From an uncultured Rhizobiaceae group bacterium (GTDB lineage Bacteria; Pseudomonadota; Alphaproteobacteria; Rhizobiales; Rhizobiaceae), in assembly GCA_947501445.1 (NCBI GenBank), contig CANMVS010000025.1, positions 1 to 64,000 on the forward strand: DNA of 64,000 nt, given 5' to 3'. Shown piece by piece: positions 44,332 to 52,762 of the stretch (positions are counted from its first letter, which is position 1; every line of letters begins with the position of its first letter). The notes under the pieces were generated by a model, which did not search any database, had not been told where the DNA came from, and saw only the letters and a program-made list of their open reading frames with translations. The position numbers and the translations under genes were made by a program.

Positions 44332-44751
44332 CTAGATCTGCAGGCCATTTGCAAGATCGGCAACGGTGTGCTGGCCCAGTTGTTTCACCAGCGTCTCTTC
44401 TGCGCAATTTAACGCCTCATCAAGATGAACAGCGACAACTCTTTCAATATCGCATTCAATCGGATTGTCTTCGCCGGTAGGAGCCGGGCGCAAAAAGCGG
44501 TCGCCCAGAGCCAGGTAGATATCAGCAATGGTGATCGCATCGGCCTGTCGCCCCAGCTTCCAGCCGCCGGCATGTCCCTTCTCCGACAATACGATGCCAT
44601 TGCTTTTGAGTGCGCCCAGCACCCGGCGTACAACGACGGGGTTGGTCCGCGCAAAGCCTGAGAGCGTATCGGATGTCAGTGGCTCGTCGGGACGAACGGC
44701 CATGTGGCCGAGTAAATGCAGCGCGACTGAGAACTTGCTATTTCGCTTCAT
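44332..44751 (-). CDS. Rrf2-family transcriptional regulator
   Basis: A 139-residue winged-helix regulator (FSVALHLLGHMAVRPDEPLT, then GFARTNPVVVRRVLGALKSN and LSEKGHAGGWKLG). The Fe-S cysteine cluster of IscR/NsrR/RsrR type is not complete: only two cysteines are seen, in IECDIERV and LNCAEETL, so redox sensing through a cluster is uncertain. It is divergent from the thioredoxin-reductase-like gene, with a palindrome in the gap. Confidence 0.9.
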   Translation of the reverse strand: MKRNSKFSVALHLLGHMAVRPDEPLTSDTLSGFARTNPVVVRRVLGALKSNGIVLSEKGHAGGWKLGRQADAITIADIYLALGDRFLRPAPTGEDNPIECDIERVVAVHLDEALNCAEETLVKQLGQHTVADLANGLQI

Positions 44752-44761
44752 GTAACTTACA
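44751..44761. promoter_or_regulatory. palindrome, candidate Rrf2 operator
   Basis: TGTAACTTACA is an 11-base palindrome overlapping the first base of the Rrf2 start codon and lying 35 bases before the divergent oxidoreductase gene. Confidence 0.35.
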
Positions 44762-44796
44762 TAGTTGCGTGAAATGGTTCAAACAAGGAAATTCCC

Positions 44797-45708
44797 ATGC
44801 CACATGTTGATGTTGCTATCATTGGTGCCAGTTTTGCAGGAATTGCTGCTGCGCTGCAACTGGCTCGCGCCAGTCGGCGTGTGAAACTTTATGACACCGA
44901 CGCAACCCGTAACCGTTTTGCCGGTTCAGCCCATGGTTTTATTGGCCACGACGGGCGCCCACCACAACAGTTAAAGGCGCTGGGTCTGAAAGATCTTGGC
45001 GTCTATCCAACTGTAGAACTGGTGCCACAGGCAGTCAGCAGGATATCAAAAAACGGAACGGTTTTTGAAGTGGAGGCCAAAGGTTCAGGATGCACAGCAG
45101 ACCGGGTCATTCTGGCCTATGGCGTGCGCGACATTCTGCCGGACATTCCAGGAATGTCGGAGGCCTGGGGAGAGGGGGTTGTCCATTGCCCCTATTGTCA
45201 TGGTTATGAGTTGCGGGGCAAAAGACTTGGCGTACTCCATACCAGTGACATGTCCATCCACCAATTGCAGGTGCTTTCCGACTGGAGTGATGATCTGGTC
45301 TATTTCACCAATGGCAACACCATTGATGACTGTGCATTGAACGATATCAGGGCGCGGGGTTACACGGTGGTGGGTGACGTGGTTACAAGCCTTGCACTTG
45401 AGGGGAAACAGGTCAGGGCCGTTGTTCATCGGGGCGGCGTGACAGATGTTGCTGCTTTGTACATCATAACAGCGACTGTGCCATCGTCTTCGCTTGCTGC
45501 AGATTTGGGTTGTGAATTTGATCAGGGGCCATTTGGCCCGTTTGTAGCAGTGAATGGATCTCAGCAAACTTCGATAGATGGTCTCTATGCTGCCGGTGAT
45601 CTCACCCGGCCGAAGCACAATGCGACATTTGCTGCGGCTGACGGTGTGAATGCAGGTATCAGCACGCACCAGTCGCTGCTCGCAGAAAAATGGGCTGCCG
45701 GACGGTGA
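44797..45708 (+). CDS. thioredoxin-reductase-like flavoprotein
   Basis: A 303-residue NAD(P)/FAD oxidoreductase. The FAD site is at the start (VAIIGASFAGIAAALQLARA), the redox-active pair is in VHCPYCHGYELRGK near residue 132, and the second dinucleotide part and final FAD motif are GLYAAGDLTRPKHN. The CPYCHG-type centre occurs in a branch of TrxR-like proteins whose partner is not always thioredoxin. The NADPH-binding GxGxxA fingerprint is not obvious. The divergent Rrf2 regulator suggests control by redox stress. Confidence 0.88.
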   Translation: MPHVDVAIIGASFAGIAAALQLARASRRVKLYDTDATRNRFAGSAHGFIGHDGRPPQQLKALGLKDLGVYPTVELVPQAVSRISKNGTVFEVEAKGSGCTADRVILAYGVRDILPDIPGMSEAWGEGVVHCPYCHGYELRGKRLGVLHTSDMSIHQLQVLSDWSDDLVYFTNGNTIDDCALNDIRARGYTVVGDVVTSLALEGKQVRAVVHRGGVTDVAALYIITATVPSSSLAADLGCEFDQGPFGPFVAVNGSQQTSIDGLYAAGDLTRPKHNATFAAADGVNAGISTHQSLLAEKWAAGR

Positions 45709-45715
45709 GGCATTC

Positions 45716-45741
45716 GCCCTTTCGTCAATCAGCGAAAGGGC
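45716..45741. terminator. hairpin between convergent genes
   Basis: GCCCTTTCG and CGAAAGGGC form a perfect nine-base stem with an eight-base loop. It lies between the stops of the oxidoreductase and MFS genes and probably ends both transcripts, although a U-tract is weak. Confidence 0.5.
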
Positions 45742-45776
45742 AGGCCTGTGCAGCAGATTTTCAGTTCAGCAGCCTG

Positions 45777-46988
45777 CTAGACACTCTCGGGCGTGGGCAG
45801 TTTGTTTCGCCCACGCAGCGTAACCAGCAGCCACAAGAGGCAGCCCACCAGAACCGGCAGTGTTGCATAGGGCACGGCCGCCCAGTCCAAACCCGCAATC
45901 ATGGCACCAGAGCCAAATGAGGTAATCGTTGCCACCAGCGCGACAAGGGTTTCATTGAGGCCCTGCACAGGACCGCGTTCGCGTGCAGATACTGATGCGC
46001 CCAGCAGACTGGTTGATCCGATGTAACCAAAATTCCAGCCAAGGCCCGACAAGGCCAGCGCCGCATAAAAGTGCACAAGACTGGTGCCGGTGATCGCGGT
46101 TACAGACGCTGCCAGCAGCAGCACCATACCGCAGGCAATGATCCGGGTGGCACCAAAGCGATTGATCAACCGGCCCATGAAAAAACTGGGCGCAAACATC
46201 GCCACAACATGCCATTTGATGACATCGCCCGCTTCGAAATCGCCAAATCCGCAAATGATCATTGCAAGGGGCGTCGGGGTCATCAAAAAGATCATCGCGC
46301 CCTGCGTTGCTGCCATACACACGATCGCAGTTGCCACCGGTGCGCGCCGCAATGTTCCCAGAACGGCACGCCGGTCCACGGGGCTTTCGTCGTTCTCGGC
46401 AATTGACTTGTCAATTTTCAGGAAGAGCAACGGTATGGCGCCAATCAGCGCTGTGACCACGATGGCAACATAGGCACCGGCAAAGGGAACCGCAGCAAAA
46501 CCATCTTTGGCCAGTTTGAAAATTTCGGGGCCGAGAAAGGCAGCAAGCAGGCCTGAACCAAGGGTGAGCGATATGGCTGTCGCCTGCCACGAACCGGCAA
46601 CGATTTCACCCGCGGCAAACCGGAAATAGGCAAAACAAACGAGCGCTGATCCAAAAAGTGCATGGGCAACCAACAACAGCATGAAGCTTGCATTGAACAT
46701 GGCGACAGCGCCTGACAACCCGGCTATCATTGCCAGTGCTGCCCCCAGCAGAAATCCGGCACGGCGTCCGTGACGCGCCATAATCATCGACATGGGCGCG
46801 GCCGATACAAGGCCGGCAAGAACCTGGATGGAAGGGGCGAGTGTCGCCATGGCGGGTGTCGGCGCAAGCTGCAGGCCGACAAGTCCCCCCAGAATAATCA
46901 GCATTGGCATCATGGCGCTCAAAATCACGTTGGCGCTCAACAGTAAAACCAGATTTCGGCTCTGGGTGGCTGTGAGGTCGTTGGGCAT
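45777..46988 (-). CDS. MFS transporter
   Basis: A 403-residue major facilitator with twelve hydrophobic segments and the MFS loop between segments 2 and 3 (MIMARHGRRAGFLLG), then a repeat at FFMGRLINRFGATRII. The substrate is unknown; the mid-protein loop is short, fitting the DHA1-like or hypothetical YcaD-like efflux group. It is divergent from the GlxA-type regulator gene with about 100 bases between starts. Confidence 0.9.
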   Translation of the reverse strand: MPNDLTATQSRNLVLLLSANVILSAMMPMLIILGGLVGLQLAPTPAMATLAPSIQVLAGLVSAAPMSMIMARHGRRAGFLLGAALAMIAGLSGAVAMFNASFMLLLVAHALFGSALVCFAYFRFAAGEIVAGSWQATAISLTLGSGLLAAFLGPEIFKLAKDGFAAVPFAGAYVAIVVTALIGAIPLLFLKIDKSIAENDESPVDRRAVLGTLRRAPVATAIVCMAATQGAMIFLMTPTPLAMIICGFGDFEAGDVIKWHVVAMFAPSFFMGRLINRFGATRIIACGMVLLLAASVTAITGTSLVHFYAALALSGLGWNFGYIGSTSLLGASVSARERGPVQGLNETLVALVATITSFGSGAMIAGLDWAAVPYATLPVLVGCLLWLLVTLRGRNKLPTPESV

Positions 46989-47086
46989 GAAACATACTTT
47001 CCGTCAGCGATACCTGGGGATCAGGAATTGACTTTTGAACCTTAAGCGCATTGGATGTTGGCGAAAATGTCAATTGAGTATCAAAA

Positions 47087-48064
47087 ATGGACAATATGGA
47101 AATGCCGCGCGTAATCGATGTGCTGCTGTTTGACGGCGTGAACATTCTGGATGTTGCCGGACCAGTGCAGGCTTTCGATGTTGCAACAGGCAGGCAGGGC
47201 AAAAAGGCCTATTCTCACCGCTTTGTTTCCATGGATGGTCAATCTGTCAAAGCAAGCTGCGGCCTGACCATGGGCTGCGATGCGCGCCTGAGCGCGGGTG
47301 CCCGTGAAACCGATCTGATTGTGCCGGGTGGCGATGTGGCACCATCAATGAGGAACCCGGCTCTTTTGGATATCATTCGACAGCGTTTTGATGCCGGCAA
47401 CAACAGCCGACTGATTTCCATTTGTTCCGGTGCACTTATTCTTGCAGCGAGCGGTGTGCTTGATGGCTGTGAGGCGACCAGCCACTGGTCAAGAGCACAA
47501 CAGGTTGCGGTCGAGTTTCCGACGGTTCGCTGGAATTTCGATCGCATCTTTACGCTGTCGGATCGTATTTACACCTCTGCCGGTGTTTCATCCGGCATTG
47601 ATTTGGCCCTGGCAATGATCGGTAATGATCTCGGGTCCCTGGCTGCACGCGCTGTCGCGCAGGAGTTGGTCGTCTACCTCAGGCGCACCGGTGGTCAGAG
47701 CCAGTTCTCCGAATTGTTGCAGGCCCAGTTCACCACAGATGAGACCTTGACACAGTTGATTGACCGGATTGTCAACGAACCGGGTCATCCATGGCAATTG
47801 GAGGACCTGGCCGCTGCCGCGCATATGACGCCCAGAACATTGAGCCGCAAATTCCACAAGGCATTTGGAACGCCGCCTGTTCATTATGTGGAAAAAATCC
47901 GAGTGGCCCGGGCACGCAGCCTGTTGGATGAGAATGTGCCGCTGAAAACCGTTGCCGGCCTGTGTGGTTTTGGGGATGTTCAGCGCATGCGCCGCGGTTT
48001 CAAGCGCCAGCTTGGGGTCGGCCTGGCGGATTATGTTGCTCACTTCTCCCCATCAATCCACTAG
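47087..48064 (+). CDS. GlxA-family AraC-type transcriptional regulator
   Basis: A 325-residue regulator. A DJ-1/PfpI (class I glutaminase amidotransferase-like) domain covers residues 8-180, with the nucleophile-elbow sequence ISICSGALILAASGVLDG. A C-terminal AraC double helix-turn-helix follows (LEDLAAAAHMTPRTLSRKFH, then KTVAGLCGFGDVQRMRRGFK). The start could also be Met4 at 47096. It probably regulates the divergent MFS gene. Its stop overlaps that of the convergent Lrp-type gene by four bases. Confidence 0.92.
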   Translation: MDNMEMPRVIDVLLFDGVNILDVAGPVQAFDVATGRQGKKAYSHRFVSMDGQSVKASCGLTMGCDARLSAGARETDLIVPGGDVAPSMRNPALLDIIRQRFDAGNNSRLISICSGALILAASGVLDGCEATSHWSRAQQVAVEFPTVRWNFDRIFTLSDRIYTSAGVSSGIDLALAMIGNDLGSLAARAVAQELVVYLRRTGGQSQFSELLQAQFTTDETLTQLIDRIVNEPGHPWQLEDLAAAAHMTPRTLSRKFHKAFGTPPVHYVEKIRVARARSLLDENVPLKTVAGLCGFGDVQRMRRGFKRQLGVGLADYVAHFSPSIH

Positions 48065-48501
48065 CCGCCCATCTGTGCAAGTACCACGGTTGATTGCACG
48101 TCTCCGACATCTGGCATCTGACTGATCTCGTCGAGCAGTTGCGTCAGGCGCTCGGACGTTGCGGTTTCAACGATCACCACGGCATCTGTGGGGCCCGCCG
48201 TTGAGTAACATTGGATCGTCTCGACCATTGCCTGCAGACGTTTCAAAACCGGCGCACAGGAACGGCTGTCAATCCTGATCGACAGGATCGCCCGGGTAAC
48301 GTTTTCCTGCGCAGTTGTATTGATGATGGCCTGATAGCCGGTGATGATGTTTTGTTGTTCGAGCTTGTAAATGCGATCCTGAACGGCGGTGCGAGACAAT
48401 CCAAGCTCTTTACCAAGCGCTGTTGCAGATTGTCTGCCGTTGGCACGCAGCAGTGCCAGTAGTTTTCGATTGGTTGGATCAAGATGGCCGTCGAAACGCA
48501 T
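48061..48501 (-). CDS. Lrp/AsnC-family transcriptional regulator
   Basis: A 146-residue regulator with an N-terminal helix-turn-helix (LDPTNRKLLALLRANGRQSA, then LGLSRTAVQDRIYKLEQQ) and a C-terminal ligand-binding RAM domain (DAVVIVETATSERLTQLLDE). It usually senses amino acids. The gene is divergent from a cupin gene with about 115 bases between, which it may control. Confidence 0.93.
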   Translation of the reverse strand: MRFDGHLDPTNRKLLALLRANGRQSATALGKELGLSRTAVQDRIYKLEQQNIITGYQAIINTTAQENVTRAILSIRIDSRSCAPVLKRLQAMVETIQCYSTAGPTDAVVIVETATSERLTQLLDEISQMPDVGDVQSTVVLAQMGG

Positions 48502-48617
48502 GATCTAATTCCGATGATTGGGCGATTTGCCGGTCAATACGTCAATCCGCAACTTGTTTCAGACCTGCCGATCATATGTTCTACACTTATCATTTCATCG
48601 GTGTGAAGGACAATTGC

Positions 48618-48929
48618 ATGCAACGAATTCAACCGACGCAATTTACCGGCAAAACCCCATGGGAAGCCCTGGACATTGAGCGGATCAACGGCGTTACCAT
48701 TCGTCTGCACTGGGCAGATGAACCCTATATCTGGCACGTGAATGATGGACCGGAAGTTTTTGTTGTGCTGGACGGCCTGGTTGATATGCACACACGCGAT
48801 AAAGATGGAGAGAAAATCTGGCCCCTGGCAACCGGCGATATTTTTCACGCGGTGGATGGGGATGAGCATGTGGCTCATCCTAAAGGTCAGGCGCGCGTAT
48901 TGGTCATTGAAATGGCAGGGAGTGTCTGA
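48618..48929 (+). CDS. small cupin protein
   Basis: A 103-residue single-cupin protein (YIWHVNDGPEVFVVLDGLVD, then LATGDIFHAVDGDEHVAHP). AAGGA lies seven bases before the ATG at 48618; the track start at 48576 is less well supported. The histidines and glutamate of the cupin metal site are partly present. The function is unknown; control by the divergent Lrp-type regulator suggests an amino acid-related role. Confidence 0.78.
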   Translation: MQRIQPTQFTGKTPWEALDIERINGVTIRLHWADEPYIWHVNDGPEVFVVLDGLVDMHTRDKDGEKIWPLATGDIFHAVDGDEHVAHPKGQARVLVIEMAGSV

Positions 48930-49039
48930 GTGCTGCATTGTCAGTTTGATGTGATACAGATTGTCGGGCGTTCGCGAAAAGACGTTCTAAATGGCCTGGG
49001 TCCATTGAACCTTTAGGCCAGATTGTCTAGCTCATCGGT

Positions 49040-49744
49040 ATGACCAAAGATGCACCCTATGACGCATTTGCCCTGTCCTATGCGCAGGACAATGAGAAAA
49101 ATGCTTTCAATGCCTGGTATGAGCGACCGGAAGTGCTTCGCCTGCTGGGCGATGTTGCCGGCAGCCAGGTGCTTGATGCCGGGTGCGGCGCTGGCGCCCA
49201 CAGTGCGGCACTTGTCGAGCGCGGTGCAACCGTCACCGGTGTTGACCAGAGCCTTGGCATGCTTGAACTTGCGCGTAAAAGGCTTCCCGATTCGGTGCGC
49301 CTTGAACAGGCTGATTTGCGTGAGCCATTGATGTATGCCGATGGCCAATTCGCCAAAATCCTTGCTTCGCTGGTCATGCACTATCTTGAAGACTGGAAAA
49401 TTGCTCTGGATGAATTCCATCGCGTTCTTGCCCCTGGTGGTGCATTGGTCATATCCACCCACCACCCCTTCATGGATTTCATCGTGTCAAAGGGGGAAAA
49501 CTACTTTGCGACCTATGAGTTCGAAGATTACTGGGTAAAAAACGGTCAGGACATCTATCTCAAATTTTGGCACCGGCCGCTTCAAGCCATGTTGGACGCT
49601 TTGCACGACAGCGGTTTTGTGCTGGATTCACTCACGGAACCTTTGCCCGATGAGACGGCGAGGACGCTGTTTGCCGATGATTTCAAGCTTCTTTCCACCC
49701 AGCCGCGGTTCATATTCTTTCGGGCCCTGAAGCCACTTATTTGA
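49040..49744 (+). CDS. class I SAM-dependent methyltransferase
   Basis: A 234-residue methyltransferase. The SAM-binding motif is VLDAGCGAGAHSAAL near residue 47, followed by ATVTGVDQSLGML, with acidic residue, and LEQADLREPL. The hydrophobic post-motif HYLEDWKIALDEFHRVLAPG is typical of the methyltransf_11 type. The substrate is unknown. No close operon partner is seen. Confidence 0.9.
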   Translation: MTKDAPYDAFALSYAQDNEKNAFNAWYERPEVLRLLGDVAGSQVLDAGCGAGAHSAALVERGATVTGVDQSLGMLELARKRLPDSVRLEQADLREPLMYADGQFAKILASLVMHYLEDWKIALDEFHRVLAPGGALVISTHHPFMDFIVSKGENYFATYEFEDYWVKNGQDIYLKFWHRPLQAMLDALHDSGFVLDSLTEPLPDETARTLFADDFKLLSTQPRFIFFRALKPLI

Positions 49745-49755
49745 TGGTGGAATCA

Positions 49756-49778
49756 AAATGGGCCCAAATGGCCCATTT
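49756..49778. terminator. bidirectional hairpin between convergent genes
   Basis: AAATGGGCC and GGCCCATTT form a perfect nine-base stem with a five-base loop. It lies 12 bases after the methyltransferase stop and 24 bases from the end of the convergent DUF899 gene; the minus strand is followed by TTTTG. Confidence 0.6.
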
Positions 49779-49801
49779 CCAATTACCGTATCATTCAGGT
49801 T

Positions 49802-50512
49802 TTACGCTTCGGCATATTCATCTTTCAGCCTTAGCCATGCCATCGGCATGTCATCGCCCGCCTCATCACGGCCCTTTGGCACTAGATCCAGATAATGATA
49901 ACCGGCATTCAGCATATCCAGACCGCGGCTGTAGGTCGAATAGGTGTGATAGATCTTACCGTCTTCGCCCTTGCAGAAAACACTGATGCCGGGTGCTTCG
50001 TCTGCCGGGAAAGTGCTGGGGCGATAGTTATAGTACAATGCGTCTTTTTCGCGCGCTTCGGCAGTGAATGAAACGTCAAAATCGTAGTTGAAGTCGCTGT
50101 CCAGCGAAGACGCCCACTCAAAATGCCATCCCATGCGCTGTTTGAATGCATCAAGTGTCGCCAAAGGGGCACGTGAAACCGCAACAAGTGTCACGTCGCG
50201 TGCGGCCAGATGCACAACATTACCATCAAAATTATCAGCCCAGAAAGAGCAGCTCTTACAGCCAGCCTGCCATTCAGGGCCATACATGAAATGATAGACA
50301 ACCAACTGACTGTTGTCGCCAAACAGATCGCCAAGTGATTTGGGGCCTGCATCTGTTTCGAAAGTATAATTCTTTGTGACTTCAACCCACGGCAGGGCGC
50401 GGCGTTCACTGCTGAGCGCATCACGCTCCCGGGTAAATTCCTTTTCCCGTTCGAGCAAAGCCACACGCTGCTTCAACCATTCCTCACGCGATACAACTGC
50501 ATGCTGTTCCAT
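49802..50512 (-). CDS. DUF899 thioredoxin-like protein
   Basis: A 236-residue protein of the DUF899 family, with a thioredoxin-like fold and the CKSCSFWADNF pair near residue 85. It begins SREEWLKQRVALLEREKEF and contains WVEVTKNYTFETDAG, both typical. Its biochemical role is unknown. It lies 14 bases after the SRPBCC gene and belongs to the ArsR-SRPBCC-DUF899 trio, a common combination. Confidence 0.88.
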   Translation of the reverse strand: MEQHAVVSREEWLKQRVALLEREKEFTRERDALSSERRALPWVEVTKNYTFETDAGPKSLGDLFGDNSQLVVYHFMYGPEWQAGCKSCSFWADNFDGNVVHLAARDVTLVAVSRAPLATLDAFKQRMGWHFEWASSLDSDFNYDFDVSFTAEAREKDALYYNYRPSTFPADEAPGISVFCKGEDGKIYHTYSTYSRGLDMLNAGYHYLDLVPKGRDEAGDDMPMAWLRLKDEYAEA

Positions 50513-50526
50513 AGCGATTTCTCCTG

Positions 50527-50970
50527 TCAGAATAATTTTTCAAGGCAATTGAAACTGGAATTCCAGCCCATGCCGTGGTTGTCCCGGTTTGCCACTTCAG
50601 CAAATGAGCGCTGGTCGAGCGTCATGTGGGTTCCACCATCAACAGCGGTGAAGGTGACGGTTATTTCAGTTTCCTCGCCGCGTGAGCCGTCTTCCTGTAT
50701 CCAGGCCCAACTGAACACGAGGCGATTTGGGCGCTCGATTGTCTTGTAAACGCCACTGCAGATAACCTCGCCACCATCGGCGTTGCGCATGGTCGTCTGC
50801 CAGCTGCCGCCCTCACGAACATCCAGCGTATGATCGGGGATACTCATGCCCTCAGGCCCCCACCACTGGGTCAGCAATTCCGGCTTGATCCAGGCGTCAA
50901 ACAGCTTGTGCGGGGTCGTCGCAAAAGTTCGTTCAACCACCAGAACCTGATCATCAATCACGGTTGTCAT
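50527..50970 (-). CDS. SRPBCC / AHSA1-family protein
   Basis: A 147-residue helix-grip protein (LVVERTFATTPHKLFDAWIK, then QWWGPEGMSIPDHTLDVREG) of the activator-of-Hsp90-like group, which usually binds a hydrophobic ligand. The gene overlaps the preceding ArsR gene by 17 bases. The ligand is unknown. Confidence 0.9.
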   Translation of the reverse strand: MTTVIDDQVLVVERTFATTPHKLFDAWIKPELLTQWWGPEGMSIPDHTLDVREGGSWQTTMRNADGGEVICSGVYKTIERPNRLVFSWAWIQEDGSRGEETEITVTFTAVDGGTHMTLDQRSFAEVANRDNHGMGWNSSFNCLEKLF

Positions 50971-51289
50971 TTTCTTTTTCCTCCTGCTGAATTACCTTTT
51001 CCAGGCGATCGAAAGATGTTTGCCAGAAGCGGCGGTAGCGGGCGATCCAGTCATCAAGACTGCGCAAACTTTGCGGGCGCACACGAAAGGAACGAAATTG
51101 CCGGTCGATACGACGTTCAATCAACCCGGCCTCTTCAAGGACCTTCAGGTGACGTGAAACCGCAGGTTTGGAAATGTTGAACGGCTCTGCCAGTGAACCG
51201 GCAGTCTGGTCACCGCGCTCGAGAAGTTGTTCGACAATGGCAAACCGTGTCGGGTCCGACAAAGCCGAGAATATGGTTTGTACACTCAT
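50954..51289 (-). CDS. ArsR/SmtB-family repressor
   Basis: A 111-residue winged-helix regulator (LSDPTRFAIVEQLLERGDQT, then FNISKPAVSRHLKVLEEAGL). The metal-binding cysteine motif CVCD is absent, so it probably does not sense arsenic or zinc. It is the first gene of the trio and probably represses it; a repeated motif lies just upstream. Confidence 0.92.
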   Translation of the reverse strand: MSVQTIFSALSDPTRFAIVEQLLERGDQTAGSLAEPFNISKPAVSRHLKVLEEAGLIERRIDRQFRSFRVRPQSLRSLDDWIARYRRFWQTSFDRLEKVIQQEEKENDNRD

Positions 51290-51303
51290 TATTTACCTCA
51301 TTC

Positions 51304-51329
51304 GTTAAATAACAAATATGTTAAATTAA
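51304..51329. promoter_or_regulatory. candidate ArsR operator
   Basis: GTTAAATAAC (a near palindrome) and GTTAAATTAA occur 16 bases apart as a direct repeat, 14 bases upstream of the ArsR start codon. Confidence 0.35.
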
Positions 51330-51463
51330 GGGTGATGTCAAGCGCAAGAACACTGTTGCATGCTTCAATTTTATTCATGCGTGAATTGAGATGGAGACCT
51401 TGCACAGTTGGTTAAGCGGTGCGATAGGACGCCAGTTATGTTTCCAATTGAAGGACCGGAACG

Positions 51464-52645
51464 CTGTCCGCATCCACCAATTCAGAAATTTCAGTTTACA
51501 GACTGGCTGCAGGTGGCTTGATTGCCATGGCAGTTGCCATGGGATTTGGCCGTTTTGTCTATACGCCTCTTCTACCAGACCTCATGGAAGGCCTGCACCT
51601 GAGCCCTTCGCAGGCGGGGCTAATCGCCTCATCAAATTACGTCGGATATTTGCTGGGGGCCATTCTGGCTTCCTACAGCTGGGCAGCGGGCAAGGAGCGG
51701 TTGATTGTTATAGCAGGTCTTGCTGCAACAACGCTTTTGTTACTGGCTATGCCATTTGCACATGATGTTATCGCGCTATCAATAATTCGGTTCTCGGCAG
51801 GTATCGCCAGCGCATTTGTCATGATTTTTTGCTCAACCATCGTATTCAGCCACTTTGATGCAGCCGGTCGCAATGACCTGCAGGCTATCCATTTTGGCGG
51901 CGTTGGCATTGGTATGGCCCTGTCTTCCGCCCTGGTTATTGCGCTGGTGGCCTATAAGGCGGACTGGCAGTCCGGATGGTATGGTGCCGGTGGCTTTGCA
52001 CTGTTGGGTACCTTGATAGCTGCGATGCTGTTGCGCGCAGATCCGCTGAGAAATGGCGCCAGCAAACGAGAGCCGGCTTTGATCTGGGATCGCCGGTTGG
52101 TATCCATCACCATAGCCTACGGTCTCTTCGGTCTTGGCTACATCGTTACGGCAACCTTTTTGGTCGCCATCGTTCGCGGCGGGCAGACCCAGTCAGTGCT
52201 TGAAGGCTGGGTCTGGCTGGTGACCGGATTGATAGCAGTGCCATCTGTTTTGATCTGGGGCTGGGTTCGCAGACGGTTCGGCCTTGTGACGACATTTATT
52301 GCGGGCTGTATTGTTGAGGCGATTGGGGTTGCGGCCAGTGTTCTGCTGCCCTTGCCGATCGGCCCATTCATTGGCGGTCTTCTTCTTGGATTTACCTTCG
52401 TTGCCGTGACCGCCTATGGTTTGCAGATTGGCCGTGTTCTCGCGCCACAGTCGCCCAGAAGAGCACTGGCCATCATGACAGCGGCCTTTGGAACCGGACA
52501 AATTATTGGACCATTGATTGCCGGTTATCTGGCTGACCTGTCCGGCAATTACACTTCTGGCAGTCTGGTGGCCGCATTGGCTCTTGTGGTCTCGGCACTT
52601 TTCGCCATGATGGCCAGCGGTCACGATAAGGGCACACAAAAGTGA
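51464..52645 (+). CDS. YbfB/YjiJ-family MFS transporter, probable CTG start
   Basis: A membrane protein of about 393 residues with twelve hydrophobic segments. The sequence AMAVAMGFGRFVYTPLLPDL is typical of the family. The track begins at a TTG at 51518 inside the first membrane helix. No ATG or GTG precedes it in frame, but a CTG at 51464 has AAGGA eight bases upstream and gives a full first segment (VYRLAAGGLIAMAVAMGFG). A frameshift near 51490 that once joined an upstream ATG frame is the alternative. The substrate is unknown. Confidence 0.75.
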   Translation: MSASTNSEISVYRLAAGGLIAMAVAMGFGRFVYTPLLPDLMEGLHLSPSQAGLIASSNYVGYLLGAILASYSWAAGKERLIVIAGLAATTLLLLAMPFAHDVIALSIIRFSAGIASAFVMIFCSTIVFSHFDAAGRNDLQAIHFGGVGIGMALSSALVIALVAYKADWQSGWYGAGGFALLGTLIAAMLLRADPLRNGASKREPALIWDRRLVSITIAYGLFGLGYIVTATFLVAIVRGGQTQSVLEGWVWLVTGLIAVPSVLIWGWVRRRFGLVTTFIAGCIVEAIGVAASVLLPLPIGPFIGGLLLGFTFVAVTAYGLQIGRVLAPQSPRRALAIMTAAFGTGQIIGPLIAGYLADLSGNYTSGSLVAALALVVSALFAMMASGHDKGTQK

Positions 52646-52762
52646 TATGGAAGCTCCACGTTTTGGGCATAAATATCACCACGATGGATTATACAGTCGG
52701 CTGCTTTGGGCGAAATGTTGTCGAAAACAAAATAAAAACGGCTAACACAGCGAGATCGCGAA

